Origin: Niastella caeni | GTDB taxonomy: Bacteria; Bacteroidota; Bacteroidia; Chitinophagales; Chitinophagaceae | Reading direction: 5' to 3' | Length of the DNA stretch: 64,000 bases | Assembly (NCBI RefSeq): GCF_004834005.1 | Contig: NZ_STFF01000009.1 | Span: 26,649-90,648 of the forward strand | In this document: positions 24,719 to 34,005 of the stretch, in pieces | Numbering within the stretch: position 1 is the first letter of the stretch | How the letters are laid out: each line of letters starts with the position of its first letter | The notes under the pieces: model-generated | The model's database searches: none | What the model was told of the DNA's origin: nothing | The model's input: the letters and a program-made list of their open reading frames with translations, nothing else | Made by a program: the position numbers and the translations under genes

Positions 24719-27043
24719 TTAAACTAACGCAGGTTGCTCAACCTTCTCCCTTGCCTGCTGCGCCGCCTGCACCATGTTCTTCAATGCAGCAATGGTCTCC
24801 GTCCAGCGACGTGTTTTCAAACCACAATCAGGATTTACCCAAAGGTTTTTAACCGGTAACAGGGCCACCGCTTTTTCGAGCAGGTACATCATTTCTTCTA
24901 CCGTGGGCACCCGTGGTGAATGAATATCGTATACACCGGGCCCTATTTCATTCGGATATTTAAATCGTGCAAAGGCTTCCAGCAACTCCATTTGCGAACG
25001 GCTGGTTTCAATGGTGATCACATCCGCATCCATTTTGGCAATGTGCTCCATGATATCATTGAATTCGCTATAGCACATGTGCGTATGGATCTGCGTTTCG
25101 TCCTGTACGCCACTGGCAGATAATCGAAATGCTTTCACTGCCCAGTCAAGATACGCAGGTCCATCTTTCTTTCGCAATGGCAACCCTTCGCGAATGGCAG
25201 GCTCATCTATTTGTATCACCTTAATGCCGGCTTTCTCCAATGCATTCACTTCATCCCTGATGGCCAGCGCAATTTGAAAGGCCGTTTGCCATCTCGGCTG
25301 GTCATCACGCACAAACGACCATTGCAAAATAGTTACCGGACCAGTGAGCATGCCTTTCATTAATTTACTGGTTTGCGCCTGGGCAAAACAACTCCACCGT
25401 ACTGTCATATCGCTGGTGCGACTCACATCGCCTGCTATCACCGGTGGCTTCACACAACGGCTGCCATAACTTTGCACCCATCCATTCTTAGTGAACAAAA
25501 AGCCATCGAGCTGTTCACCAAAATATTCCACCATGTCGTTGCGCTCAAACTCCCCATGCACCAACACATCCAAACCAATTTCTTCCTGAACACGGATAGC
25601 ATTGATCGTTGCTTCTTCAATTTCTGCTTCGTATTGCTGTTGCGACAGGTCTCCTTTTTTCAGCCTTGCCCGCAACTGGCGGATGTCCTCTGTTTGTGGG
25701 AAAGAACCAATTGTAGTAGTAGGAAACAACGGTAAATTAAACCGTTGCTGTTGTATGCTTTGTCGAACCGTAAACGCACTGTTTCGGGTTGCATCTGCGT
25801 CTTTAATCTCAGCTACACGTTGTTTTACCGCCTTTTTGTGAATTCGGGTAGAATTGCGCCGGCTTTCAATAGCCCGTGCATTGATGGTCAGCAGTTCTTT
25901 ATTACCCGCTTTTATTTGATTTAAAGCGCTTACTTCATCCAGCTTTTGTTTGGCAAAAGCCATCCAGTTCCTGATCTCGGCATCAATAGCGGTCTCTCCA
26001 TCAAGGTCAACCGGAGAATGCAGCAATGAGCAGGAAGGCGCCAGCATTACCCGGTCTTCACCAATAGCTGTAACGGCTTTTTCAATTAAAGCGAGGGACT
26101 TGCTAAAATCATTCTTCCAGATATTACGGCCATCAACCACACCTAACGACAACGATAATTTCGGTGGCATGGCTTTCAATACGTCGTCAATTTGTTGCGG
26201 AGCCCTTACCAGGTCAACATGCAGGGCGCATACCGGCAGGTTAACAGCCAGGTTGATATTCTCCTGCAAGCCTTCAAAATAAGTAGCTACTAATATTTTC
26301 AGGTTGCATTGCTTACGGATCTCTTTATAAGCGTACTGAAATGCCTGTTGTTGTTTTTCGGTAAGGTCGGTAACCAGGAAGGGCTCATCGAGCTGAACCC
26401 AAACGGCGCCGGCTTCTTCCAGCCTTTTCAGCACTTCAATATAAACAGGCAGCAGTTGTTTCAACAGGTCTATTTTATCGAACTGCTTTTCTTCCTGCCC
26501 GTTTTGTTTTTCTTTTCCCAATAACAAATAAGATACAGGCCCGATCAATACGGGTTTTGGTGTTGTTTCTGTTACGCGTTTGCATTCGTTAAATTCATGA
26601 AATAATTTGTCGGAAAGAATGCGGAATTGCTGAGCAGCGGTAAATTCGGGAACAATGTAGTGATAGTTGGTATCGAACCATTTGGTCATTTCCATGGCTG
26701 TGATATCCAGGCCATGTTGTTGATAGCCCCGGGCCATTGCGAAATACAGATCGATCTCTGCATTTTCTTTGATGTCGGTTGCCACGGGCGTATAACGGTG
26801 TGGTACAGCGCCTAACAACAACGACATATCGAGCACCTGGTCGTAAAAACTGAAATCGTTACAGGGTATCATGCCGATACCGGCTTCTTTTTGCAATAGC
26901 CAGTTTTCTTCCCTGATCTTTTTAGCGGCAAAGAATAATTCGGCCCTGCCGATGCTGCCGGCCCAGTATTGTTCACAGGCTTTTTTCAATTGGCGTTGTG
27001 CCCCAATACGGGGGAACCCAAGATTGTGTGTTAGCATACGCAT
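24719..27043 (-). CDS. metE: Cobalamin-independent methionine synthase
   Basis: Transfers a methyl group from 5-methyltetrahydrofolate (triglutamate) to homocysteine without B12, the last step of methionine synthesis, in the cytosol. The 774-residue protein has the duplicated-barrel MetE layout: N-terminal HNLGFPRIGAQRQLKKACEQ, LPLFPTTTIGSFPQT at the start of the C-terminal half, QIDEPAIREGLPL, and zinc ligands in HTHMCYSEF and NPDCGLKTR. Start is ATG 27043 or, equally possible, ATG 27037. A cobalamin riboswitch precedes it, so B12 should repress it. Confidence 0.97.
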   Translation of the reverse strand: MRMLTHNLGFPRIGAQRQLKKACEQYWAGSIGRAELFFAAKKIREENWLLQKEAGIGMIPCNDFSFYDQVLDMSLLLGAVPHRYTPVATDIKENAEIDLYFAMARGYQQHGLDITAMEMTKWFDTNYHYIVPEFTAAQQFRILSDKLFHEFNECKRVTETTPKPVLIGPVSYLLLGKEKQNGQEEKQFDKIDLLKQLLPVYIEVLKRLEEAGAVWVQLDEPFLVTDLTEKQQQAFQYAYKEIRKQCNLKILVATYFEGLQENINLAVNLPVCALHVDLVRAPQQIDDVLKAMPPKLSLSLGVVDGRNIWKNDFSKSLALIEKAVTAIGEDRVMLAPSCSLLHSPVDLDGETAIDAEIRNWMAFAKQKLDEVSALNQIKAGNKELLTINARAIESRRNSTRIHKKAVKQRVAEIKDADATRNSAFTVRQSIQQQRFNLPLFPTTTIGSFPQTEDIRQLRARLKKGDLSQQQYEAEIEEATINAIRVQEEIGLDVLVHGEFERNDMVEYFGEQLDGFLFTKNGWVQSYGSRCVKPPVIAGDVSRTSDMTVRWSCFAQAQTSKLMKGMLTGPVTILQWSFVRDDQPRWQTAFQIALAIRDEVNALEKAGIKVIQIDEPAIREGLPLRKKDGPAYLDWAVKAFRLSASGVQDETQIHTHMCYSEFNDIMEHIAKMDADVITIETSRSQMELLEAFARFKYPNEIGPGVYDIHSPRVPTVEEMMYLLEKAVALLPVKNLWVNPDCGLKTRRWTETIAALKNMVQAAQQAREKVEQPALV

Positions 27044-27195
27044 AAAACATTTAGTGAAACATTAATGAAATTATTAATGTCTTTACGTTTAATGTGTATG
27101 CTTTCGTGATAAAGTGTTAGAGAGAAACAGTTACTAAGTGAGGTGATTTAACTGCTCCTGACTGCTGCTTTTAAACCGCGAAAGCATTCGTCTCA

Positions 27196-27392
27196 ATTTT
27201 CAGGCAAGTATCCTGGCTTATTGTTTTGCTGCATGCCTTCCCATACCATTGAGGCCTGATACAGTGGCTTATTATGCAGCGCTGTGAGGTGTTATCCCTC
27301 ACTACAACATACAGTTGCGCGACAGCCCGTGATTCACACACGGTTCCTTTTTAATCCCGTCTCGGCTTAGCCGAGATCGGAAACCTGAAAAC
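27196..27392 (-). promoter_or_regulatory. Cobalamin riboswitch of metE
   Basis: Read on the minus strand, the conserved cobalamin-element blocks occur in order: AAAAAGGAACCGTGTG, GAATC, GGGCTGTCGCGCAACTGTA, then GCCAGGATACTTGCCTG. The outer stem P1 is visible as TTTTCAGG (complement of 27384-27391) pairing with CCTGAAAA (complement of 27197-27204). It lies about 150 bases upstream of metE, matching the known use of this riboswitch to shut off the B12-independent isozyme. Exact boundaries are approximate and the expression platform was not resolved. Confidence 0.93.
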
Positions 27393-27419
27393 AAGGTGTT
27401 AAAGTAAAGAACTGAGCAG

Positions 27420-27427
27420 CAAATATA
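27420..27427 (-). promoter_or_regulatory. -7 element upstream of the metE riboswitch
   Basis: TATATTTG on the minus strand matches TAnnTTTG and predicts a start near 27413, about 20 bases before the riboswitch aptamer. No clear -33 match is seen. Confidence 0.5.
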
Positions 27428-27548
27428 ATGATTTGGAGATTTCGCGATTGCGGGATTTTGGGATTTGCTAAAATTAAAAGGGTAAGCCTCTCTGTAAGAA
27501 AGGCCCACCCTATTATATAAATCTAAAAATCCCCAAATCTCTAAATCA
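27428..27548 (-). terminator. Terminator region after nrdA, flanked by inverted word repeats
   Basis: In the centre (27478-27513), minus strand, is a GGGT..GCCT / AGGC..ACCC stem with internal loops followed by TTTTAATTTT, a plausible terminator for nrdA. On either side stand GATTTGGAGATTT (27430-27442) and its near-complement AAATCTCTAAATC (27535-27547, 12 of 13 matching), so the whole block can fold as one long hairpin. Confidence 0.55.
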
Positions 27549-27557
27549 GAAATTCTT

Positions 27558-29918
27558 CTACGCGCTGCAGGTAACACAACCGTCTTCCATGCTGCAGGTG
27601 CCGCCATTGAGGCCATCATCGGCCGACTTGGGTACCACTGGTTCCATTTCACGGCTGCCTTGCTTTTCAACAGTGAACTGAACAGCCTGCGCCGCAGCCT
27701 GTGTACGCAGATAATACATCCCTGTTTTCAACCCTTGCTTCCATGCATAGAAGTGCATTGAGGTAAGCTTGGCAACAGTTGGGTTATCTACAAACAGGTT
27801 GAGCGATTGCGACTGGCAGATATAAGCGCCGCGATCAGCCGCCATATCAATCAGGTGACGTTGCTTTATTTCCCATACAGTTTTATACAACGCTTTTATT
27901 TCGGCCGGAATTTCATTGATCTGCTGAATAGATCCGTTGGCAGCGATGATCTTATTCTTCATGGTATCATTCCAAAGTCCCAGTTGTACCAGGTCTTTCA
28001 GCAGGTGTTTATTTACAATGATGAATTCCCCACTCAATACCCGGCGCACATAAATATTAGAGGTATACGGTTCAAAACATTCGTTGTTCCCCAAAATTTG
28101 TGAAGTAGAAGCCGTAGGCATAGGCGCTACCAGCAATGAATTGCGAACACCATGCTCCATCACTTCTTTACGCAATGCATCCCAGTCATGACGGTTAGAA
28201 GGTTGCACATCCCACAGATCGAACTGGAACTGTCCTTTTGATAACGGTGAACCGGCAAAGGTTTCATAAGCGCCCTGCTCTTTTGCCATGTCTTTGCTGG
28301 CCGTCATAGCCGCAAAATAGATAGTCTCAAATATGTTTTTATTCAACACTTTTGCCAGGTCGCTTTCAAAAGGCAAACGCAGTAAGATAAATACATCCGC
28401 CAATCCTTGCACACCTAATCCAATTGGGCGGTGACGCAGGTTAGAACGTTTTGCTTCCTCGATCGGATAGTAGTTGTTATCGATAATGCGATTGAGGTTG
28501 CGCGTTACCTGGTAAGTTACTTCGTATAATTTATTGAAATCGAATTTTCCTTCATTTACAAAGCGGGGCAATGCCAGCGATGCCAGGTTACAAACAGCTA
28601 CTTCATCGGCACTGGTAAACTCCAGGATCTCCGTACACAGGTTGCTGCTTCTGATAGTACCCAGGTTCTGCTGGTTGCTTTTGCGATTGGCCGCATCTTT
28701 ATACAGCATGTAAGGGGTGCCGGTTTCTATCTGTGCTTCCAGAATGGCAAACCACAACTCCTGAGCTTTGATCACTTTGCGTGCCCGGCCTTCTTCTTCA
28801 TAACGATGGTACAGCGCTTCAAACTCGTCGCCAAATGTATCTCCTAAACCTGGGGCCTCATTCGGGCAAAACAGGCTCCAGTCTCCATTTTGTTCTACCC
28901 GCTTCATGAACAGATCAGAGATCCACAAAGCATAGAACAGGTCTCTTGCACGCAGCTCTTCCTTACCATGGTTCTTACGCAGGTCTAAAAAGCTTTCGAT
29001 ATCAGCATGCCAGGGTTCCAGGTAAATGGCAAAGGCGCCTTTGCGCTTTCCACCCCCCTGATCAACATAACGAGCCGTATCATTAAATACGCGCAGCATG
29101 GGAATGATACCATTGCTGGTTCCATTGGTACCGCCGATATAGCTACCGGTAGCGCGTACGTTGTGAATTGATAAACCAATTCCACCGGCGCTTTGTGAGA
29201 TCTTTGCCGTTTGCTTCAACGTATCGTAAATACCATCGATGCTATCGTCTTTCATGGTCAGCAAAAAGCAGGATGACATTTGCGGCTTGGGCGTACCGGC
29301 ATTGAACAAGGTAGGCGTAGCATGGGTGAACCAACGCTCGCTCATTAAGTTGTACGTTTTGATGGCGCTTTCAACATCTTCTTTATGTATGCCGATGGCC
29401 ACGCGCATAAACATATGCTGAGGACGCTCAGATACTTTACCGTCGATACGCAACAGGTATGATTTCTCCAATGTTTTAAACCCGAAATAATCAAACCCAA
29501 AGTCACGGTCATAAATGATCGAGCTATCCAGTAACTCGGCATTGGCTTCAATGATCTCCATTACATCATCAGCCACCAACGGCATTCTGCGACCGGTAGC
29601 TGAATCAGTATATTGATGCAGTTTGCGCATCGTTTCGGAAAATGATTTCTCTGTATTCTTATGCAGGTTGCTTACTGCAATGCGTGAAGCCAGCAACGCA
29701 TAGTCGGGATGTTTGGTTGTTAATGAAGCCGCTGTTTCTGCAGCCAGGTTATCCAGTTCGCTGGTGGTAACCCCATCATAAATACCTTCAATCACTTTCT
29801 TCGTTACTTCAATCACATCAACCAGCTGACTCAACCCATACGACAGCTTCTGAATACGAGCCGTGATCTTGTCGAACTTTACCGTTTCTTTTTTCCCGTT
29901 CCTTTTAATTACGTTCAT
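27558..29918 (-). CDS. nrdA: Class Ia ribonucleoside-diphosphate reductase, alpha subunit
   Basis: The catalytic subunit that makes deoxyribonucleotides from ribonucleoside diphosphates with the NrdB radical. Its 786 residues begin with an ATP-cone allosteric domain (MNVIKRNGKKETVKFDKITA). The catalytic barrel includes STPTLFNAGT-like THATPTLFNAGTP, the LCTEI/NLASLALPRF region (active-site Cys), and LVAPMPTASTSQILGNNECF. The C-terminus ends DGCVTCSA, the CxxC pair that is reduced by thioredoxin or glutaredoxin. It follows nrdB by 78 bases, so both share the transcript that starts at the riboswitch. Confidence 0.97.
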   Translation of the reverse strand: MNVIKRNGKKETVKFDKITARIQKLSYGLSQLVDVIEVTKKVIEGIYDGVTTSELDNLAAETAASLTTKHPDYALLASRIAVSNLHKNTEKSFSETMRKLHQYTDSATGRRMPLVADDVMEIIEANAELLDSSIIYDRDFGFDYFGFKTLEKSYLLRIDGKVSERPQHMFMRVAIGIHKEDVESAIKTYNLMSERWFTHATPTLFNAGTPKPQMSSCFLLTMKDDSIDGIYDTLKQTAKISQSAGGIGLSIHNVRATGSYIGGTNGTSNGIIPMLRVFNDTARYVDQGGGKRKGAFAIYLEPWHADIESFLDLRKNHGKEELRARDLFYALWISDLFMKRVEQNGDWSLFCPNEAPGLGDTFGDEFEALYHRYEEEGRARKVIKAQELWFAILEAQIETGTPYMLYKDAANRKSNQQNLGTIRSSNLCTEILEFTSADEVAVCNLASLALPRFVNEGKFDFNKLYEVTYQVTRNLNRIIDNNYYPIEEAKRSNLRHRPIGLGVQGLADVFILLRLPFESDLAKVLNKNIFETIYFAAMTASKDMAKEQGAYETFAGSPLSKGQFQFDLWDVQPSNRHDWDALRKEVMEHGVRNSLLVAPMPTASTSQILGNNECFEPYTSNIYVRRVLSGEFIIVNKHLLKDLVQLGLWNDTMKNKIIAANGSIQQINEIPAEIKALYKTVWEIKQRHLIDMAADRGAYICQSQSLNLFVDNPTVAKLTSMHFYAWKQGLKTGMYYLRTQAAAQAVQFTVEKQGSREMEPVVPKSADDGLNGGTCSMEDGCVTCSA

Positions 29919-29996
29919 GCTATAGAGTTTATGTTGCTATCAAATATTATTTCTGATCTCGGAATGTTGGATTTTAAGAATTGGCTTTTCTGATAT

Positions 29997-30968
29997 TTAG
30001 AAATCTTCGTCCAGTGAAAACTGTTGCGATTCTTTACTATTCATTACGCCCGCTTTACGATAGTCGCCCACCCGCTTTTCAAAGAAGTTGGTCTTACCTT
30101 GCAGTGAGATCATTTCCATAAAATCGAACGGGTTGGTTGCATTGAACATTTTTGGATATCCTAATTCACTCAACCATCTGTCGGCAACAAATTCAATATA
30201 CTGTTGCATTAACCGGGCGTTCATACCTATGAGGTCAACCGGCAGGGCTTCGGTGATAAATTCTTTTTCAATACGTACGGCATCGCCGATAATGCTGTAA
30301 ACATCTTCCTGCGACATTTTGTTGCTGAGCATGCTGTACAACAAGCAGGCAAACTCACAATGCAAACCTTCGTCACGGCTTATCAGTTCATTACTGAAAG
30401 TAAGCCCGGGCATCAACCCTCTTTTCTTCAACCAGAAAATAGAACAGAAGCTGCCACTGAAAAAGATGCCTTCTACTGCGGCAAAGGCCACCAGGCGTTC
30501 GGCAAAATTGCCCTGCTCGATCCAACGCAACGCCCACTCTGCTTTTTTCTTTACGGCAGGCACCGTATCAATAGCATGGAACAACCTGTCTTTTTCGTTT
30601 ACATCTTTTATATAAGTGTCTATCAATAATGCATACGTCTCGGAGTGAATATTCTCCATCATGATCTGAAAACCATAAAAGCAACGGGCTTCAGGCAATT
30701 GCACTTCGCTCATAAAATTCACGGCCAGGTTTTCATTAACGATGCCGTCGCTGGCAGCAAAGAAGGCCAACACGTGTGAAATAAAATGGCGCTCGCCATC
30801 ATTGAGGCAGGCCCAGTCTTTCAGATCACCGCTCAAATCAATTTCCTCAGCGGTCCAGAAGCTGGCCTCATGCTTCTTATACATTTCCCATATACTTGGG
30901 TATTTGATTGGAAGAATAACGAAACGGTCTTTGTTTTCCTGTAGCAACACTTCATTTTCGTACTGCAT
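29997..30968 (-). CDS. nrdB: Class Ia ribonucleoside-diphosphate reductase, beta subunit
   Basis: The small subunit that carries the diiron-tyrosyl radical used by NrdA and needs oxygen for its formation. In 323 residues the metal-ligand helices are clear: DGERHFISHVLAFFAASDGI, EARCFYGFQIMMENIHSETY and ISRDEGLHCEFA. The presumed radical residue is Tyr112 in IHSETYALL, with ligands Glu105 and His108 just before it. Being class I and independent of B12, it fits control by the cobalamin riboswitch upstream. Transcription runs nrdB then nrdA. Confidence 0.97.
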   Translation of the reverse strand: MQYENEVLLQENKDRFVILPIKYPSIWEMYKKHEASFWTAEEIDLSGDLKDWACLNDGERHFISHVLAFFAASDGIVNENLAVNFMSEVQLPEARCFYGFQIMMENIHSETYALLIDTYIKDVNEKDRLFHAIDTVPAVKKKAEWALRWIEQGNFAERLVAFAAVEGIFFSGSFCSIFWLKKRGLMPGLTFSNELISRDEGLHCEFACLLYSMLSNKMSQEDVYSIIGDAVRIEKEFITEALPVDLIGMNARLMQQYIEFVADRWLSELGYPKMFNATNPFDFMEMISLQGKTNFFEKRVGDYRKAGVMNSKESQQFSLDEDF

Positions 30969-31096
30969 GATAAATGGTTAGAATGTTAAAAATGCGGCAC
31001 GACAACAGATAGCAACTCCCATACTTCGCGTAAAATAAAGTGAAGCATTAATCATTTGCCGGTACCTTATCGGGAAAGTTCCAAACGTCCTTTGTT

Positions 31097-31318
31097 AACG
31101 GCAGGTCTCCTGGCTTGTTGATTTGCTGAACACCTTCCCACCGATGTGGCTTTCACCGGTCATCGGCAGTGGTCATTTGTAAGATCAGCTTAGTGAGTGG
31201 CCCCGAATATATTCGGAAACTTCAACCTCCATTCACCCAACTTACAGTTGCCCGTCAGCCCGTGATTTTCACACGGTTCCCTTTTAAGCCGGCTGATTGG
31301 TATGATTTTGTCAGCCGA
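31097..31318 (-). promoter_or_regulatory. Cobalamin riboswitch of nrdB-nrdA
   Basis: On the minus strand the cobalamin-element blocks appear in order: AAAAGGGAACCGTGTG, AAAATCACGGGCTGACGGGC, AACTGTAAG, then GCCAGGAGACCTGCC (31101-31116). A stem GGCTGA/TCAGCC (within 31291-31315) lies on the 5' side. The nrdB start is about 130 bases downstream. A TACTTTCG at 31357-31350, minus strand, is a 7-of-8 match to the -7 consensus. Boundaries are approximate. Confidence 0.93.
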
Positions 31319-31620
31319 CACCGTAACAAATTATTTGTAAGAACCCGTACGAAAGTAGCAGTCCTGCGAAATAATTTATAAAACAGTTTTTCACAGGTGT
31401 TAATAGATTTTACGCCAATGTTAAATGTATTTCAATTAAGGCCATATCCTTTATGAAAAAACGCTGTACAATCAATGGAAAAAGAGATAGTTACAAACAA
31501 TTGACCTAAGTATGTTGTATTTATATATACTGTTATTGCGGTTACTTTGTTGGTGGTTTTTGGGTATGATATAATTTTACCGACTTTCGCAACCTGTAAT
31601 TAATAATAAATTTATTCGGT
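31319..31620. other. Divergent promoter region of nrdB and the M32 carboxypeptidase
   Basis: About 300 AT-rich bases between the riboswitch and the plus-strand carboxypeptidase. GGTTACTTTGTTGG (around 31537) resembles a -7 element with a one-base deviation, and TTTTACCGACTTTCGCAACC precedes the plus-strand start. No open frame or repeat was seen. Confidence 0.35.
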
Positions 31621-33129
31621 ATGACAAATACAGCTACGAAACCCCTGTATGAGGAATATATTAAAGGGATGCAAACGATTGCCGATTTACGATATGCCGC
31701 CGCCGTATTACAGTGGGACCAGGAAACTTATCTTCCACCGAAAGGCGCACCGGTTCGTGGGCAGCAAATTGCCACCCTTTCTGAAATTGCGCATAAATTT
31801 TTCACCGATGATAAGCTGGGCGGGCTTTTACAGGAATTGTTAGCTGGTAATAATTTGTCGGCCGAAGAAAAAAGAAATGTAGAGCTTACCTGGCAGGATT
31901 ATTCCAAACAAAAAAAATTCCCTTCCTCTTTTGTACGCAAACTGGCTGAAGCGGTGAACAAAAGTTTTCATAGCTGGATGGAAGCCCGAAAAGCCAATGA
32001 TTTTTCCGTTTTTGCCGATGACCTGGCCCGGCTGATAGAATTAAAAAAACAGGAAGCCGATATGCTGGGGTACGAACAGCATCCTTACAATGCATTGCTT
32101 GATGACCACGACAAAGGCGCAACGGTTCAATTGCTCGATGGTGTGTTTACCGCTATTCAACAACCCCTGAAAGACCTGTTGGGAAAAATTGCCGCGCAAC
32201 CACCGGCTGATGACAGTTTTTTACGCCAGCACTTCGATAAAGAAAAACAATGGCAGTTTGGTTTGCAGGTAGTGAAAGAACTGGGCTATGATATGGAGGC
32301 CGGCCGCCAGGATATTTCTGAACATCCTTTTACCACCAACTTCAATAGCCAGGATGTACGCATTACCACCCGCATCGATGAAAATGATCTGAGTAATATG
32401 GTGTGGAGTTGTATCCACGAAGCGGGTCATGCGTTATATGAGCAGGGATTACCGTTGGGAGAATATGGTTTGCCACTGGGAGAACCCGCGTCCTACACTA
32501 TTCATGAGTCACAATCGCGCTTATGGGAAAACCATGTTGGCCGCAGCCGGGCATTTTGCGAACGCTGGCTGCCGGTGTTGCAGCAATACTTCCCGCAACA
32601 ATTGGGGAAGGTTTCCGTAGAACAATTCTACAAAGGCATTAATAAGGTACAACCTTCGCTTATTCGAACAGAAGCAGACGAGCTTACCTATCATTTTCAC
32701 ATCAAGATCCGGTACGAACTGGAAAAATTGTTGATTGAAGGGTCGATGGGCGTAAAGGACATTCCCGGGTACTGGAACGACCAATACCGGCAATTGATGG
32801 GGGTTCAGGTTCCCAGCGATAAGCAGGGTTGCCTGCAAGACGTGCACTGGAGCCACGGAAGTTTCGGCTATTTCCCCACCTATAGTTTGGGGAGTTTTTA
32901 TGCCGCCCAATTCTACTCCTATGCAAATCAGTCGGTTACAAATTTAGAAGGGCAAATAAAACTAGGAAATACAGCACCTTTGTTGCAGTGGCTGCGTAAT
33001 ACAATACACCAGCAGGGAAGGCGTTTTACTAGTGAGCAGTTGTGCAAAGATATATACGGGGAAACCCTGAATATTGAATATTTTACAGGCTATTTACTTG
33101 ACAAATACAAGGATATTTACAAATTTTAA
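31621..33129 (+). CDS. Carboxypeptidase, M32 (Taq) family
   Basis: A cytosolic zinc carboxypeptidase that releases C-terminal amino acids, 502 residues, the usual length for M32. The zinc motif HEAGH lies at residues 266-270 in CIHEAGHALYEQGLP. Other family blocks are DIRLRYAAAVLQWDQETYLP-like ADLRYAAAVLQWDQETYLPP at the N-terminus, HPFTTNFNSQDVRITTRID, ESQSRLWENHVGRS and WSHGSFGYFPTYSLGSFYAA. The gene is followed 27 bases later by a lipoprotein gene on the same strand. It has no signal peptide. Confidence 0.96.
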   Translation: MTNTATKPLYEEYIKGMQTIADLRYAAAVLQWDQETYLPPKGAPVRGQQIATLSEIAHKFFTDDKLGGLLQELLAGNNLSAEEKRNVELTWQDYSKQKKFPSSFVRKLAEAVNKSFHSWMEARKANDFSVFADDLARLIELKKQEADMLGYEQHPYNALLDDHDKGATVQLLDGVFTAIQQPLKDLLGKIAAQPPADDSFLRQHFDKEKQWQFGLQVVKELGYDMEAGRQDISEHPFTTNFNSQDVRITTRIDENDLSNMVWSCIHEAGHALYEQGLPLGEYGLPLGEPASYTIHESQSRLWENHVGRSRAFCERWLPVLQQYFPQQLGKVSVEQFYKGINKVQPSLIRTEADELTYHFHIKIRYELEKLLIEGSMGVKDIPGYWNDQYRQLMGVQVPSDKQGCLQDVHWSHGSFGYFPTYSLGSFYAAQFYSYANQSVTNLEGQIKLGNTAPLLQWLRNTIHQQGRRFTSEQLCKDIYGETLNIEYFTGYLLDKYKDIYKF

Positions 33130-33156
33130 TATTTGAAACCAGGCCTGGCCTGAACT

Positions 33157-33582
33157 ATGAAGAAACTAATACCTCTGATCGTGACAGGGTGCTTAGCCCT
33201 GTTTATATCCATGTCGTGTAAGAAGGCTGTTGAAAAGAAGGCACAGGACATGATAATGGATGCCATTACCAATGGGGAATGGTTCGTAGAGCAGTACTTT
33301 GAAGGCAATAATAATATTTCAAATCAGTTTCTAAACTATTATTTCAAATTTAATTCAAACGGAACTGTAACAGGTACCATAAGCAGCACTACTACTAATG
33401 GGACCTGGGTGGGGAACCCTTCTGACTATACCATTACCTCAGAATTTCCTTCGGCCGGCGATCCGCTGAAAAAGCTGAACGGGGTGTGGAAGATCAAAGA
33501 CAGTTACTGGGATTTTGTAAAAGCAGAAATGATAACATCCACTGGAACCAACGTGCTAATGTTGCGAAAAAAACAAAACTGA
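33157..33582 (+). CDS. Lipocalin-like lipoprotein
   Basis: A 141-residue protein with a lipoprotein signal (hydrophobic segment, then SMSC with Cys21 as the likely lipidated residue, followed by Lys-Lys). The mature part has a beta-strand pattern (GEWFVEQYFEGNNNISNQFL, then FKFNSNGTVTGTISS) seen in Bacteroidota lipocalin-like proteins. It lies 27 bases behind the carboxypeptidase gene, so co-transcription is possible. Ligand and role are unknown. Confidence 0.65.
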   Translation: MKKLIPLIVTGCLALFISMSCKKAVEKKAQDMIMDAITNGEWFVEQYFEGNNNISNQFLNYYFKFNSNGTVTGTISSTTTNGTWVGNPSDYTITSEFPSAGDPLKKLNGVWKIKDSYWDFVKAEMITSTGTNVLMLRKKQN

Positions 33583-34005
33583 AACAACTATATCCCAACG
33601 AAGCGCATATATTTTTCGTATAAATAAGTTGACACAACCAGGTTTTAATAAACCTACACCCCATCCTTGTAACCGACACAACTTATCAACGGATAAGCTT
33701 CTTCCCTGAATATCCTATTTAATACATCCAACTACAATCCGATACCCCGCGATTAACGCATTGCCCAACAACTGGTTAAGAACTGATCATTTGCGCATGT
33801 AAAGCCATACAGCTACATTATATTTTACAGGTATAGAATATAATCTGGCGGGAACAAGGTTTGCATGGTAATCGATCATTCTGTGCGAGAGGGGCGTTTA
33901 CGGCCTATAAACCATAAAACAGTTTTGCACTTGAGTAAATTTGTACTAGCACCTTGTGGTAACCGGATGCGCTTACCGGTTCGGTTTTCCAGGGGAAACC
34001 GGCGA
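33583..34005. other. Leader and promoter region of the PKD-repeat gene
   Basis: TAAATTTG at 33936-33943 matches the -7 consensus and predicts a start near 33950, i.e. about 55 bases before ATG 34006. An AACCGG...CCGGTT hairpin is possible within the leader (about 33961-33982). The rest of the spacer shows no other feature. Confidence 0.45.

Noticed and set aside
27302..27670. 122-codon minus-strand open frame overlapping the nrdA 3' end
   Set aside because: It runs through a terminator and the metE riboswitch and is a frame-shifted shadow of nrdA and those elements.
33865..34005. Longer N-terminus of the PKD protein
   Set aside because: It would start upstream of the best promoter match and would put about 47 charged residues ahead of a clear signal peptide.
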